Source: Candidatus Cottocaccamicrobium excrementipullorum (GTDB lineage: Bacteria; Bacillota; Clostridia; Lachnospirales; Lachnospiraceae). Taken from it: a DNA stretch of 64,000 nucleotides. Below, piece by piece: positions 18,601 through 26,590 of this stretch. The DNA lies in assembly GCA_018713255.1 (NCBI GenBank), contig DVFL01000002.1:186001-250000 (forward strand), given 5' to 3'. Numbering within the stretch: the stretch's first letter is position 1; every line of letters starts with the position of its first letter. The position numbers and the translations under genes are program-made. The notes under the pieces were generated by a model, which saw only the letters and a program-made list of their open reading frames with translations, was not told the origin of the DNA and did not search any database.

Positions 18601-20138
18601 AATTTATCTGTAATCTTTCCGTTCTCCACCTTCACCGCCCCGATTTCAATGATCCTGTTTTTCTCCGGGGAAAATCCGGTGGTTTCGATGTCAAACACCA
18701 CATAGCTGTCAGAAAAAGTTTGGCCTTTGGGATTTTCCACCAGCTGCTTCAAGTCATCTACCAGATACCCCTCCACCCCATAGATAATCTTAAAGGTATC
18801 GCCTTTGTCCAGGGCATGATTGGCGTCGGTAAATGCCTGGACACAGCCATGGTCCGTAATGGCAATCGCCGGCATTCCCCACTGCTTTGCCCGCTTAATA
18901 ATATCCTTAACCTCCGATACCCCGTCCATATCGCTCATCTTGGTGTGGCAATGGAGTTCCACCCGCTTTTCCAGACTGGTATCCATACGTTTACTGGTAA
19001 AATCCTCGCATTTTTTAATGCCCACCACAGAGCCTAAGGTCAGCTCATGATCGAAACGGTCGATGGTGGTAAGACCTCTGATCCTGATAAAACTGCCTTT
19101 TACCACCGCTTTATCCACGTCTTCCATCATTTCCTGACGGGCAAACAGTTTTACCGTTATGGTATCAGTAAAATCCGTCACATCAAAAATAATAATGGAC
19201 CGTTCTCCGCCTCTCAGCTCCCGTTTTTCTACTGTGAGAATCTTGCCCCGAATGGTGACCTCTCCCATCTCCCCGGCAATGGATTCAATGGGAGTGAATC
19301 CATCTTCAAAATCCTTTCCAAACAGTACGTCAGGGTTATCCGATTTTCTGGAGTAAGAAAATTTCTTTTCTCCCTTTCCAAAACCGCTGCGAAAGCCTCC
19401 TTTTGCCCCCTCGCCTTTTCCTGGATTTCCTCCGGCCAGAGGACGGAGAGTCCCCTTGGACTGCCCTTTTTTGCCGCCTGTGTCCCCTGCCTTCTGGACC
19501 ATCCCCGGCGTTTTGGCTGCAGAAGCACCGTAAGTGCCGTCCCCCTGATGTTCTCTGGCCTGAATGGCCGCTGCATAAGCCGCCGCCGCTTCCTCCTCCG
19601 CTTTCTTAGCCTGAAGCCGCAGCTTGCTTTCTGCCGGAGGCACATAAGAAAATTCTACCACAGCTGAAAGACCGCAGCGCTCCTGGAAAATCTTTTCCAG
19701 AATCCGCTTAAGCTCAGCCGCCTTTTCCCGGGAAACCATGGTTTCTTCAATGGTCATGCTCATTACATCTGGTTCAGGAAAGGAAAATTCCGCCTTGCGG
19801 AACATCGTGTATTCAATAATACTGTAATGCTTAAGTTCCAGCAGAATACTGTCCCGGTACACTTCAAGAAGCTTCTCCGGAGTGTATTGTCCGGACAGCC
19901 GAAATTTCTCCTGTATTTTAATGGTCATCTGCTTATCAGGAAACAGCTGCTCTTTAATGCCCTGCTCCAATCCATAAATAATCTCTTTCTGGATCAGCCT
20001 GGGACTTTCGATATAAATGCGAATAGAGCTTCTATCCCTGGTGGAGGCCACCTTCGGCACCTCCACCAAGTTTAAAAGCTCCCGCAGTTCTTCAGCAATC
20101 TTTAATCCAGGAAACACTTCCAAAAATTTTTTGGTCAT
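15627..20138 (-). CDS. polC: DNA polymerase III alpha subunit, PolC type
   Basis: Main replicative polymerase of low-GC Gram-positive bacteria. The 1503-residue protein has an N-terminal domain, a Gly/Lys/Ala-rich linker (about 195-265), an OB domain (GEVTIRGKILTVEKRE), a split PHP domain beginning ELHCHTKMSDMDG near 400, the inserted DnaQ-like 3'-5' exonuclease with VVFDIETTG near 482, a zinc finger (CPEC ... CPVC) near 966, and the palm/fingers with GTVGTLADKTAYGYIKKYYEE and PGG. Order and length are normal for PolC. Its ATG overlaps the ispG stop by 4 bp. It is the last gene of the pyrH-to-polC operon and ends at a strong terminator. Confidence 0.97.
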   Translation of the reverse strand: MTKKFLEVFPGLKIAEELRELLNLVEVPKVASTRDRSSIRIYIESPRLIQKEIIYGLEQGIKEQLFPDKQMTIKIQEKFRLSGQYTPEKLLEVYRDSILLELKHYSIIEYTMFRKAEFSFPEPDVMSMTIEETMVSREKAAELKRILEKIFQERCGLSAVVEFSYVPPAESKLRLQAKKAEEEAAAAYAAAIQAREHQGDGTYGASAAKTPGMVQKAGDTGGKKGQSKGTLRPLAGGNPGKGEGAKGGFRSGFGKGEKKFSYSRKSDNPDVLFGKDFEDGFTPIESIAGEMGEVTIRGKILTVEKRELRGGERSIIIFDVTDFTDTITVKLFARQEMMEDVDKAVVKGSFIRIRGLTTIDRFDHELTLGSVVGIKKCEDFTSKRMDTSLEKRVELHCHTKMSDMDGVSEVKDIIKRAKQWGMPAIAITDHGCVQAFTDANHALDKGDTFKIIYGVEGYLVDDLKQLVENPKGQTFSDSYVVFDIETTGFSPEKNRIIEIGAVKVENGKITDKFSTFVNPDVPIPFEIEQLTGINDSMVLDSPKIDVILPQFLAFCQGSVIVAHNAAFDVGFITHNALSLGLEFSPTVLDTVALARLLLPNLNRFKLDTVAKAVGVSLENHHRAVDDAGATAEIFVAFVKMLREREIETLDQLNSLSQMSPETIKKLPTYHVIILAKNDVGRINLYRLVSSSHLEYFARRPRIPKSLLNQYREGLIIGSACEAGELYQALLRGAPEAEIARLVNFYDYLEIQPLGNNEFMLRDEKSTVKSRQDLMEINKKIIRLGEQFGKLVCATCDVHFLDPQDEIYRRIIEAGQGFKDCDQQAPLYLRTTEEMLEEFSYLEPNKAEEVVITNTRKIADMCEKISPVRPDKCPPVIENSDATLRKICYDRAHGIYGENLPQIVTDRLERELNSIISNGFAVMYIIAQKLVWKSNEDGYLVGSRGSVGSSFVATMAGITEVNPLSPHYICPECHYYDFDSEEVKKFAGMAGCDMPDKICPVCGHPLKKEGFDIPFETFLGFKGDKEPDIDLNFSGEYQSKAHDYTEVIFGKGQTFRAGTVGTLADKTAYGYIKKYYEERGQQKRNCEINRLVQGCVGVKRTTGQHPGGIIVLPLGEEIYSFTPVQHPANDTTTSTVTTHFDYHSIDHNLLKLDILGHDDPTMIRMLQDLTGMDPVKDIPLDSKEVMSLFQNTSALGIEPEDIGGCKLGALGIPEFGTDFAMQMLIDTKPKYFSDLVRIAGLSHGTDVWLGNAQTLISEGKATIQTAICTRDDIMIYLIGQGMEEGLSFTIMESVRKGKGLKPEWEEAMKEHNVPDWYIWSCKKIKYMFPKAHAAAYVMMAWRIAYCKVFYPLAYYAAFFSIRAKGFSYELMCMGRDKLEVYLADYKKRSDTLSNKEQDTLRDMRICQEMYARGFEFLPIDIYRAKATHFQIIDGKLMPSLSSIDGLGEKAAEGIVEAAKDGPFLSKEDFQNRTKVSKTICDLMADLGLLGDLPESNQLSLFDFA

Positions 20139-21214
20139 ACTTCTTTTTGTCTTTCCTCTCTAATAGCAGCCAGCTCTTCCCGAAGGGTTTCCAGGAGTTT
20201 ATCCTCCGGCACCTTTCGAATGATCTGGCCTTTGCGGATCAGAAGTCCTTCTCCTTCTCCGCCGGCAATCCCCACATCTGCTTCTCTGGCCTCTCCCGGT
20301 CCGTTAACAACGCAGCCCATTACTGCCACTTTAATGCCGGAAAGAGAGTCAAATTCTGCCGCCATGGTCTCCACCTGGTTGGCCAGGCTAATAAGATCGA
20401 TTTTTGTCCGGCCGCAGGTAGGGCAGGATACCACTTCCACTCCGCCTTCGCGAAGTCCCAAGGTTCTGAGAATCAGCTTGGCACTTTTCACCTCTTCCAC
20501 CGGATCTCCCGTCAGAGACACCCGAATGGTGTCGCCGATTCCCTGATAAAGGATAATGCCAAGGCCGACTGCAGATTTAATATTTCCGGAATACAAAGTG
20601 CCTGCCTCGGTAATCCCCACATGAAGAGGATGGTCTGTTTCTCTGGCAATCAGCTCATGGGCCTTCACGCACATCAGTACATTAGAAGATTTAATGCTGA
20701 TCACCAGATTGTCATAGCCCATGTCCTCAATCATTTTTACCTTATCCATGGCGCTTTCCACAATTCCCTCGGCCGTCACTCCGCCATATTTTTCCAGCAG
20801 ATCCTTCTCCAGTGATCCGCTGTTCACCCCTACCCGGATCGGGATCTGACGCTCTCTGGCAGCATCAACTACTGCCCGGACCCGTTCTTCCCCGCCAATA
20901 TTTCCGGGATTAATTCGGATCTTATCTGCTCCATTCTCAATGGCGGCAATGGCCATCCGGTAATCAAAATGGATATCTGCCACCAATGGAATGGAAATTT
21001 CTTTCTTAATGGCCTTAATCGCCTTGGCCGCCTCCATATTCGGCACCGTCACCCGGATAATCTCACACCCCGCCGCCTCAAGACGGTGAATCTGCTCCAC
21101 CGTTTCATTTACATTTTCCGTTCTTGTATTGCACATGGACTGAATCGCAATCGGATTTCCTCCGCCGATCACCCGGTTCCCAATGCGCACTGTTCTGGTA
21201 CTTTCCCTTCCCAT
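20135..21214 (-). CDS. ispG: (E)-4-hydroxy-3-methylbut-2-enyl diphosphate synthase
   Basis: Iron-sulfur enzyme of the MEP isoprenoid pathway, converting MEcPP to HMBPP. The 359-residue protein shows VRIGNRVIGGGNPIAIQSM, then the [4Fe-4S] ligands SCPTCGR near 265 and MGCVVNGPGE near 300. It overlaps polC by 4 bp and lies 39 bp after rseP. With dxr and uppS in the same operon it couples isoprenoid supply to cell-wall lipid carrier synthesis. In Bacillus proS occupies the slot before polC; here ispG does, which is common in Clostridia. Confidence 0.96.
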   Translation of the reverse strand: MGRESTRTVRIGNRVIGGGNPIAIQSMCNTRTENVNETVEQIHRLEAAGCEIIRVTVPNMEAAKAIKAIKKEISIPLVADIHFDYRMAIAAIENGADKIRINPGNIGGEERVRAVVDAARERQIPIRVGVNSGSLEKDLLEKYGGVTAEGIVESAMDKVKMIEDMGYDNLVISIKSSNVLMCVKAHELIARETDHPLHVGITEAGTLYSGNIKSAVGLGIILYQGIGDTIRVSLTGDPVEEVKSAKLILRTLGLREGGVEVVSCPTCGRTKIDLISLANQVETMAAEFDSLSGIKVAVMGCVVNGPGEAREADVGIAGGEGEGLLIRKGQIIRKVPEDKLLETLREELAAIREERQKEV

Positions 21215-21253
21215 TGTTTTTCCTTTCCCTATCCTCCTGCAAAAACTCCGGAG

Positions 21254-22345
21254 TTAAAAAATCAGGTTCCGTATATCGTTTATCATAATCAGCATCATTA
21301 AGCACAGCAGCACCATCATCCCTGCAAAATGCACCATGCTTTCCTTTTCCTGGTCAATGGCCTTTCCTCTTATGGCCTCAATAAACAAAAACACCAGCCT
21401 TCCTCCGTCCAATGCAGGAAGAGGAAGAAGGTTAACCGCTCCCAGGGAGGCGCTGAGAATCATTCCCCAGTTAATCAAGTTTAACAGGACAATAAACCAG
21501 CCCTCAGGTTTGATTTCTTCTACCATCTGGCCGATTCCCGCCACAATCCGCACTGGTCCGCCAACATCGTCAGCACTGACATATCCTGTAAACAATAACC
21601 GGAAGCTTTCAATCGCCGTCCGTCCCTGAATGACCACCTCATGCCACCCCAGGCGAAGAAGCTTTCCCAGATTCTCAGCCCGGTGATAGTTTGTATAATG
21701 CTCGATGCCGATCATGTAGCTTCCTGTCTCCGGATTGTACACAGTGGTCAGATAAGCCGTTCCCGTTTCATAAGAGACATCCTTCTCATACCACAGCTGG
21801 GGATTTTCCTCCTGACCTTCAGGAAGCCGTCCATAGGTCACCTCCAGCTTTTCCTCCGGATGAAGCTGCAGATACAGACTCAAGTCCTGGTATCCCACCA
21901 TTTTCCTGCCGTTGATCGCCAAAACCATATCTCCTGCCTTCAGTCCGGCAGCTTCTGCAGGATAACCCTCCACCACATTGGTAATCACCGGAAGATCATA
22001 TCCCCGATAGGCGACTATAATCACGCCGAAAATAAAGGCAAGAATAAAATTAAACACCGGCCCCGCTGCAATAATAGAAATTCTGGCCCAGACTGATTTT
22101 GACAAAAATCCATCAGGATTTCCGCTTTCTGACTCCTCATCCGCCATGGCGCAGGAACCGCCCAACGGCAGAATCTTTAAGGAGTATCTGGTGCCCCTCC
22201 ACTCCTTGGAAGCAATCCGCGGTCCCATTCCAATGGAAAACTCGGAAACTTCTACACCATTGGCCTTGGCCAGGAGAAAATGCCCCAATTCATGGAACAA
22301 AATAATAAAACCGACTAAGATTACCGCTGCCAGAATGCTCAGCAA
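21254..22345 (-). CDS. rseP: Site-2 intramembrane zinc protease RseP
   Basis: M50-family membrane protease that cuts anti-sigma factors and signal-peptide remnants within the membrane. The 363-residue protein has the zinc motif HELGH (about 18-22) in the first membrane segment, a PDZ domain in the middle (VVEGYPAEAAGLKAGDMVLAI), and the second active-site motif NLLPLPALDGG before the last segments. Length is normal. It starts one base before the dxr stop region in the conserved cdsA-dxr-rseP order. Confidence 0.95.
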   Translation of the reverse strand: MLSILAAVILVGFIILFHELGHFLLAKANGVEVSEFSIGMGPRIASKEWRGTRYSLKILPLGGSCAMADEESESGNPDGFLSKSVWARISIIAAGPVFNFILAFIFGVIIVAYRGYDLPVITNVVEGYPAEAAGLKAGDMVLAINGRKMVGYQDLSLYLQLHPEEKLEVTYGRLPEGQEENPQLWYEKDVSYETGTAYLTTVYNPETGSYMIGIEHYTNYHRAENLGKLLRLGWHEVVIQGRTAIESFRLLFTGYVSADDVGGPVRIVAGIGQMVEEIKPEGWFIVLLNLINWGMILSASLGAVNLLPLPALDGGRLVFLFIEAIRGKAIDQEKESMVHFAGMMVLLCLMMLIMINDIRNLIF

Positions 22346-22346
22346 C

Positions 22347-23501
22347 TTACCACCTGCTTTCTATCAATTCATCCGTCTCCCGCTCCGCCTGAAGAATCTG
22401 TTCAACCGTCGGATCAGGAATGCTCTGATGGGCTTCCATGGAAGCCTCTATCATTTCTTCAATGGTAAGATAAGAAATTTCCCGGTTTAAAAACTTCTTT
22501 ACCGCCAGCTCATTGGCAGCATTGAACACCACCGGCATCGTTCCTCCTTCTCTTCCTGCCTCGTAAGCCAGTTTCAGTCCTCGGAAAGTTTCCATATCCG
22601 GCTTTTCGAACCGAATATCCCCTAATTTCCAGAAATCCAGCCGTTCTCCCGGAAGGAATCTTCTCCGAGGATAATACAGCGCGTACTGAATGGGAAGTTT
22701 CATATCCGGCGTCCCTAATTGAGCCATCACCGCCCCATCTTCAAATTCCACCATGGAATGTACAATACTCTGGGGCTGAACTACAACCTGGATCTGGTCC
22801 ATCTCCACCCCAAAAAGCCATTTCGCTTCCATAACTTCCAGTCCCTTATTGACCATTGTGGAAGAATCTATGGTAATTTTATGGCCCATGGACCAGTTGG
22901 GATGCTTTAGCGCATCCTCCACCGTTACAGATTTAAGCTGCTCTCTGTTCCAGCCCCGAAAGGGCCCTCCAGAGGCAGTCAAAAGAATCTTGCTGATGGA
23001 ACAGCCATGTTCCCGCTCTCCATTAAGGCACTGGAAAATGGCGCTGTGCTCTGAATCTACCGGAAGAAGCTTCACGCCTTTTTCTTTGGCCAGCTTTGTG
23101 ATAATATGACCTGCCGTAACCAAAGTCTCTTTGTTGGCCAATGCAATATCTTTCCCAGCTTCCATCGCTGCAATAGTTGGACGAATACCGATCATTCCTA
23201 CCACAGCTGTCACCACGATTTCAGCCTCCGGTTCTGTGGCCGCCTCAATCAGTCCCTCCATGCCAGAGTATACTTTCACTGGGAGATCCGCCACCTTAAG
23301 ACGAAGCTCCTTTCCCTTTTCCTCATCCCAAACACAAGCAACCCGTGGATGAAATTCCCGGATCTGCTTTTCCAGCAGGGCAATATTTCTCCCTGCCGCC
23401 AAGGCTGTTACCTGAATATCTCCATTATTCCGAACCACTTCCAAGGTTTGCGTACCGATGGAACCGGTGGAGCCTAACACAGAAATTTTTTTCATAAGCA
23501 T
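22347..23501 (-). CDS. dxr: 1-deoxy-D-xylulose 5-phosphate reductoisomerase
   Basis: Second enzyme of the MEP pathway, making MEP with NADPH. The 384-residue protein has the nucleotide-binding start KISVLGSTGSIGTQTLEV, ALANKETLVTAG, LLPVDSEHSAIFQCL (metal-binding Asp/Glu) and SSTMVNKGLEVMEA. The first ATG has GGGAG 4 nt upstream and an ATG two codons later has 10-nt spacing, so the exact start is uncertain by two residues. It lies between cdsA and rseP with only 1 bp to rseP. Confidence 0.96.
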   Translation of the reverse strand: MLMKKISVLGSTGSIGTQTLEVVRNNGDIQVTALAAGRNIALLEKQIREFHPRVACVWDEEKGKELRLKVADLPVKVYSGMEGLIEAATEPEAEIVVTAVVGMIGIRPTIAAMEAGKDIALANKETLVTAGHIITKLAKEKGVKLLPVDSEHSAIFQCLNGEREHGCSISKILLTASGGPFRGWNREQLKSVTVEDALKHPNWSMGHKITIDSSTMVNKGLEVMEAKWLFGVEMDQIQVVVQPQSIVHSMVEFEDGAVMAQLGTPDMKLPIQYALYYPRRRFLPGERLDFWKLGDIRFEKPDMETFRGLKLAYEAGREGGTMPVVFNAANELAVKKFLNREISYLTIEEMIEASMEAHQSIPDPTVEQILQAERETDELIESRW

Positions 23502-23533
23502 CTTACTCCCTGTCCTGTTTCGCCATGATTGAT

Positions 23534-24334
23534 TTACCGAAGAAAGGTAAGAGCAAAATAAATTGCCGGAGCAGTAAACAGCATGCTGTCAAAACGGTCT
23601 AAAATTCCTCCGTGACCAGGAATTAAATGACCGTAATCCTTTACTCCGTGATTCCGTTTAATCGCAGAAGCCGCCAGATCTCCAATCTGGGAAATCACTG
23701 CGCCAATGCCGCAGGCTGCCGGACAAGCCACCAAAGGATTCCCTACCTCAGCCATAAAGCCGCCGAAAAACAAGGCGTAAAGAAAACCCAGGAGCGCCGC
23801 TCCAGCTACACCGCCTACCGCTCCTTCGATTGATTTTTTGGGACTTAACACAGGAGCCAGCTTGTGACGTCCAAAAAGGGTGCCGCAGCAGTAAGCGCAG
23901 GTATCGCATCCCCATGAACTTAGGAAAATCAGCCATACCAAAAATTTTCCGTCCGTCATCATTCTGGTCTGATACAGATAAGAGAACATCACCGCCACAT
24001 AAAAAATGCCGAAGAACGCCACCGTCACCTGTTCTGTCCCGTATTTTGGAAAGGTAACCACATATATGGTCATAAATACCATCAACGCGGAAATCACCAG
24101 AAGACTCAAGTATTTCTCCTGTCCCCGCCATAAAAGGATATAGTACGAAACAGCCGCCACATAGCCCACCAGACCAGGAAGCTTCTTTTCCATTTTCATC
24201 ACCCGGTATAATTCAAATAACCCGATGCAGGAAATCACCGCCGACGCAGTCAAAAGCAGAGCGCCGCCCTGGCCTACGAAAATCAGAGCTAATATCACCA
24301 GCACAATTCCGCTGACGAGTCTGGTAGTAAACAT
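23534..24334 (-). CDS. cdsA: Phosphatidate cytidylyltransferase
   Basis: Integral membrane enzyme making CDP-diacylglycerol from phosphatidate and CTP, the branch point to the main phospholipids. The 266-residue protein is almost wholly hydrophobic, with about eight membrane segments, and ends with the family signature region SAIKRNHGVKDYGHLIPGHGGILDRFDS, whose Asp and Lys residues bind metal and CTP. It lies between uppS and dxr in the classical order. Confidence 0.95.
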   Translation of the reverse strand: MFTTRLVSGIVLVILALIFVGQGGALLLTASAVISCIGLFELYRVMKMEKKLPGLVGYVAAVSYYILLWRGQEKYLSLLVISALMVFMTIYVVTFPKYGTEQVTVAFFGIFYVAVMFSYLYQTRMMTDGKFLVWLIFLSSWGCDTCAYCCGTLFGRHKLAPVLSPKKSIEGAVGGVAGAALLGFLYALFFGGFMAEVGNPLVACPAACGIGAVISQIGDLAASAIKRNHGVKDYGHLIPGHGGILDRFDSMLFTAPAIYFALTFLR

Positions 24335-24362
24335 ACCATTCCCCCTTTTCTCTATCTGCTTA

Positions 24363-25085
24363 TTACGCCTTTACGCCGCCGAATCTTCTGTCTCTCTTAT
24401 TATACTGCACAATTGCCTTTTCTAATTCCTCTTGATTAAAATCCGGCCATAAGCAGTCTGTCACATAAAACTCCGTATAAGCTACCTGCCAGAGAAGATA
24501 ATTTGACAGCCGGAGTTCTCCGCTGGTGCGGATCAAAAGATCCGGATCCGGTATTCCCGCCGTATCCAGATAGGAAGCAAATACATCTTGGGTAATGGCA
24601 GCTGGATCCACCTTTCCTTTTTGGCAGTCCTCTGCTAATTTAGCCGCTGCACGGGTAATCTCGTCCCGTCCTCCGTAATTTACCGCAATCACGAAGGTCA
24701 GACCGGTATTATTTTTGGTTTCTTCCACCAGCCGGTCAATTCCGTCAATAATATCCTGGGCAAACCGGCGCTTGTCCCCGATCATTTTAACCCGTACATT
24801 ATTCTGCTTTGCGATTTTTAACAGTCTCACCATATAATAACGGAACAGCTGCATTAAGGCTCCTACCTCTTCTGTGGAGCGCTTCCAGTTTTCCGTAGAA
24901 AACCCATATACTGTTAAATACTCGATTCCCATTCTGGCTGCAATCTCTACGGTCTTTTCCACAGTTTTGCAGCCTTCCCGATGTCCCATGGTTCTGGGAA
25001 GGCCCCGTTTCTTCGCCCAACGGCCATTGCCGTCCAGAATGATGGCCACATGCCGCGGAATCACCATATTGGTTAACTCACCCAT
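24363..25085 (-). CDS. uppS: Isoprenyl transferase (undecaprenyl diphosphate synthase)
   Basis: cis-prenyltransferase building the C55 lipid carrier for peptidoglycan and wall polymers. The 240-residue form starts at an ATG at 25085 behind AAGGAGAGAAGAGG and shows RHVAIILDGNGRWAKKRG (catalytic Asp), TVYGFSTENWKR, VAVNYGGRDEI and PDLLIRTSGELRLSNYLLWQ. The frame stays open to 25166, but that part has no ribosome binding site or homology. It sits between frr and cdsA. Confidence 0.95.
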   Translation of the reverse strand: MGELTNMVIPRHVAIILDGNGRWAKKRGLPRTMGHREGCKTVEKTVEIAARMGIEYLTVYGFSTENWKRSTEEVGALMQLFRYYMVRLLKIAKQNNVRVKMIGDKRRFAQDIIDGIDRLVEETKNNTGLTFVIAVNYGGRDEITRAAAKLAEDCQKGKVDPAAITQDVFASYLDTAGIPDPDLLIRTSGELRLSNYLLWQVAYTEFYVTDCLWPDFNQEELEKAIVQYNKRDRRFGGVKA

Positions 25086-25189
25086 CCTCTTCTCTCCTTG
25101 CCTGATGGCGGGCTCTCCCCATCCTCCGTCTGAACAGCCACGCCATAAATTAGGGCAGGCTGTCACACCTGCCCCTGTTAACCTTTCAG

Positions 25190-25744
25190 TTATACCGTCA
25201 TAATTTCCTTCGTCTTTGCCTCGATGGCCTTGTCAATCTTCTCGATCATCTTATCGGTAAGCTTCTGAATCTTTTCTGTTACTTCGCTTAAATCATCTTC
25301 AGAAATTTCTGCAGATTTTTCCTTCTTCTTAAAGGAATCATTAGCATCCCGGCGGATGTTGCGGACAGCCACCTTAGCATTTTCTCCTTTTTTCTTTACT
25401 TCCTTAGAAAGTTCCTTACGGCGCTCCTCTGTCAGTTCCGGGAAAACCAGACGAATAACCGATCCATCGTTAGTTGGGTTAATCCCCAGATCAGAAGTAA
25501 GAATTACCTTTTCAATGGCCTTTAAAAGGCTCTTCTCCCAAGGCTGAATCACAATCATGCGGGGCTCAGGAACAGAAATATTTCCTACCTGCTGCAGAGG
25601 AGTCGGCGTTCCGTAATAATCCACCTTAAGTCTGTCCAGCACATGGGGGTTAGCTCTGCCCGCCCGGATCGTTCCGAACTCATCCAGTAAGTTGTCCAGC
25701 GTCTTATTCATCTTGTCCTCGTAAACCTTAATGTCCTGCATCAT
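25190..25744 (-). CDS. frr: Ribosome recycling factor
   Basis: Splits post-termination ribosomes together with EF-G. The 184-residue protein matches the family in length and motifs: [47 protein letters not shown], and the helical C-terminal part rich in Lys/Glu. It follows pyrH by 9 bp, the usual pyrH-frr arrangement. Confidence 0.97.
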   Translation of the reverse strand: MMQDIKVYEDKMNKTLDNLLDEFGTIRAGRANPHVLDRLKVDYYGTPTPLQQVGNISVPEPRMIVIQPWEKSLLKAIEKVILTSDLGINPTNDGSVIRLVFPELTEERRKELSKEVKKKGENAKVAVRNIRRDANDSFKKKEKSAEISEDDLSEVTEKIQKLTDKMIEKIDKAIEAKTKEIMTV

Positions 25745-25753
25745 ATCCTCCTG

Positions 25754-26455
25754 TTATGCGGTCACTATCGTACCGTTAATTTTTCCCTGCATTGCATTGG
25801 CAATGGCGTCTTTCTCATTCAGACTGAATACCGCCATGGGCATCTTGTGCTCCATGCACATTACAGATGCGGTTAAATCCATTGCCGCCAGCTGCTTGTC
25901 AATTACTTCCTGAATGGAAATTGTGTCGTATTTCTTCGCTTCCGGATTAATCTTCGGATCGCTGTCATAGATACCGTCAATATTCTTAGCAAGAAGAATG
26001 CAGTCTGCATCCATCTCAATAGCCCGAAGAGCAATTCCTGTATCGGTAGAGAAATAGGGATGCCCTGTTCCTCCTGCGAAAAAGACTACCACACCTTTGC
26101 TGAAGCACTCATTCACTGCATCTTTTGAAAAAAGCTTTGTCATGGAGCCGCAGGCAAAAGGAGTAAAAATTTCGGTCTTCATCCCGGCATTCCGAAAAAT
26201 TTCCGAAACATAAATGCAGTTCATCACCGTAGCCAGCATACCGATCTGATCTGCTTTCGTTCGGTCAATGGCTTCGCTGGTTCTGCCCCTCCAGAAGTTT
26301 CCTCCACCGATTACAATGCCAATCTCCACTCCTGCATCTGCAGAAAGTTTCACTTGTCTGGCCACCTCTTTCACCGTATCCTCATGGTATCCGGTCTTAT
26401 TCGGTCCGGCCAGAGCTTCGCCGCTTAATTTTAACAGCACTCGCTTCATTTCCAT
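25754..26455 (-). CDS. pyrH: UMP kinase
   Basis: Hexameric bacterial UMP kinase (amino-acid-kinase fold) making UDP for RNA and cell-wall precursors. From the ATG at 26455 it is 233 residues: KRVLLKLSGEAL at the start, VIGGGNFWRG, ADQIGMLATVMN, FAGGTGHPYFSTDT and DCILLAKNIDGIYD. I prefer 26455 because GGGAG lies 9 nt upstream and family members start here; the frame stays open to 26479. In most Firmicutes it directly follows tsf; here an oligopeptide transporter operon lies between them. Confidence 0.95.
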   Translation of the reverse strand: MEMKRVLLKLSGEALAGPNKTGYHEDTVKEVARQVKLSADAGVEIGIVIGGGNFWRGRTSEAIDRTKADQIGMLATVMNCIYVSEIFRNAGMKTEIFTPFACGSMTKLFSKDAVNECFSKGVVVFFAGGTGHPYFSTDTGIALRAIEMDADCILLAKNIDGIYDSDPKINPEAKKYDTISIQEVIDKQLAAMDLTASVMCMEHKMPMAVFSLNEKDAIANAMQGKINGTIVTA

Positions 26456-26522
26456 AACGTAAGTCTCCCAACTGCTCATTATTCTCTTTGGCTTATGCCG
26501 GACATCCCGGCCAAGTGCTCTT

Positions 26523-26528
26523 ATTATA
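26523..26528 (-). promoter_or_regulatory. Possible extended -10 promoter for the pyrH-polC operon
   Basis: TATAAT preceded by TGC (extended -10) lies about 70 bp upstream of pyrH on the minus strand. No clear -35 is seen. A weak hairpin with a T run (CTTATTT/AAATAAG, about 26552-26573) just upstream may end the transcript of the preceding binding-protein gene. Confidence 0.5.
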
Positions 26529-26590
26529 GCATAAAAAACTGACAGAAAAAAGTCCTTATTTATGAAATAAGCCGTGCAAAATTATTCCCG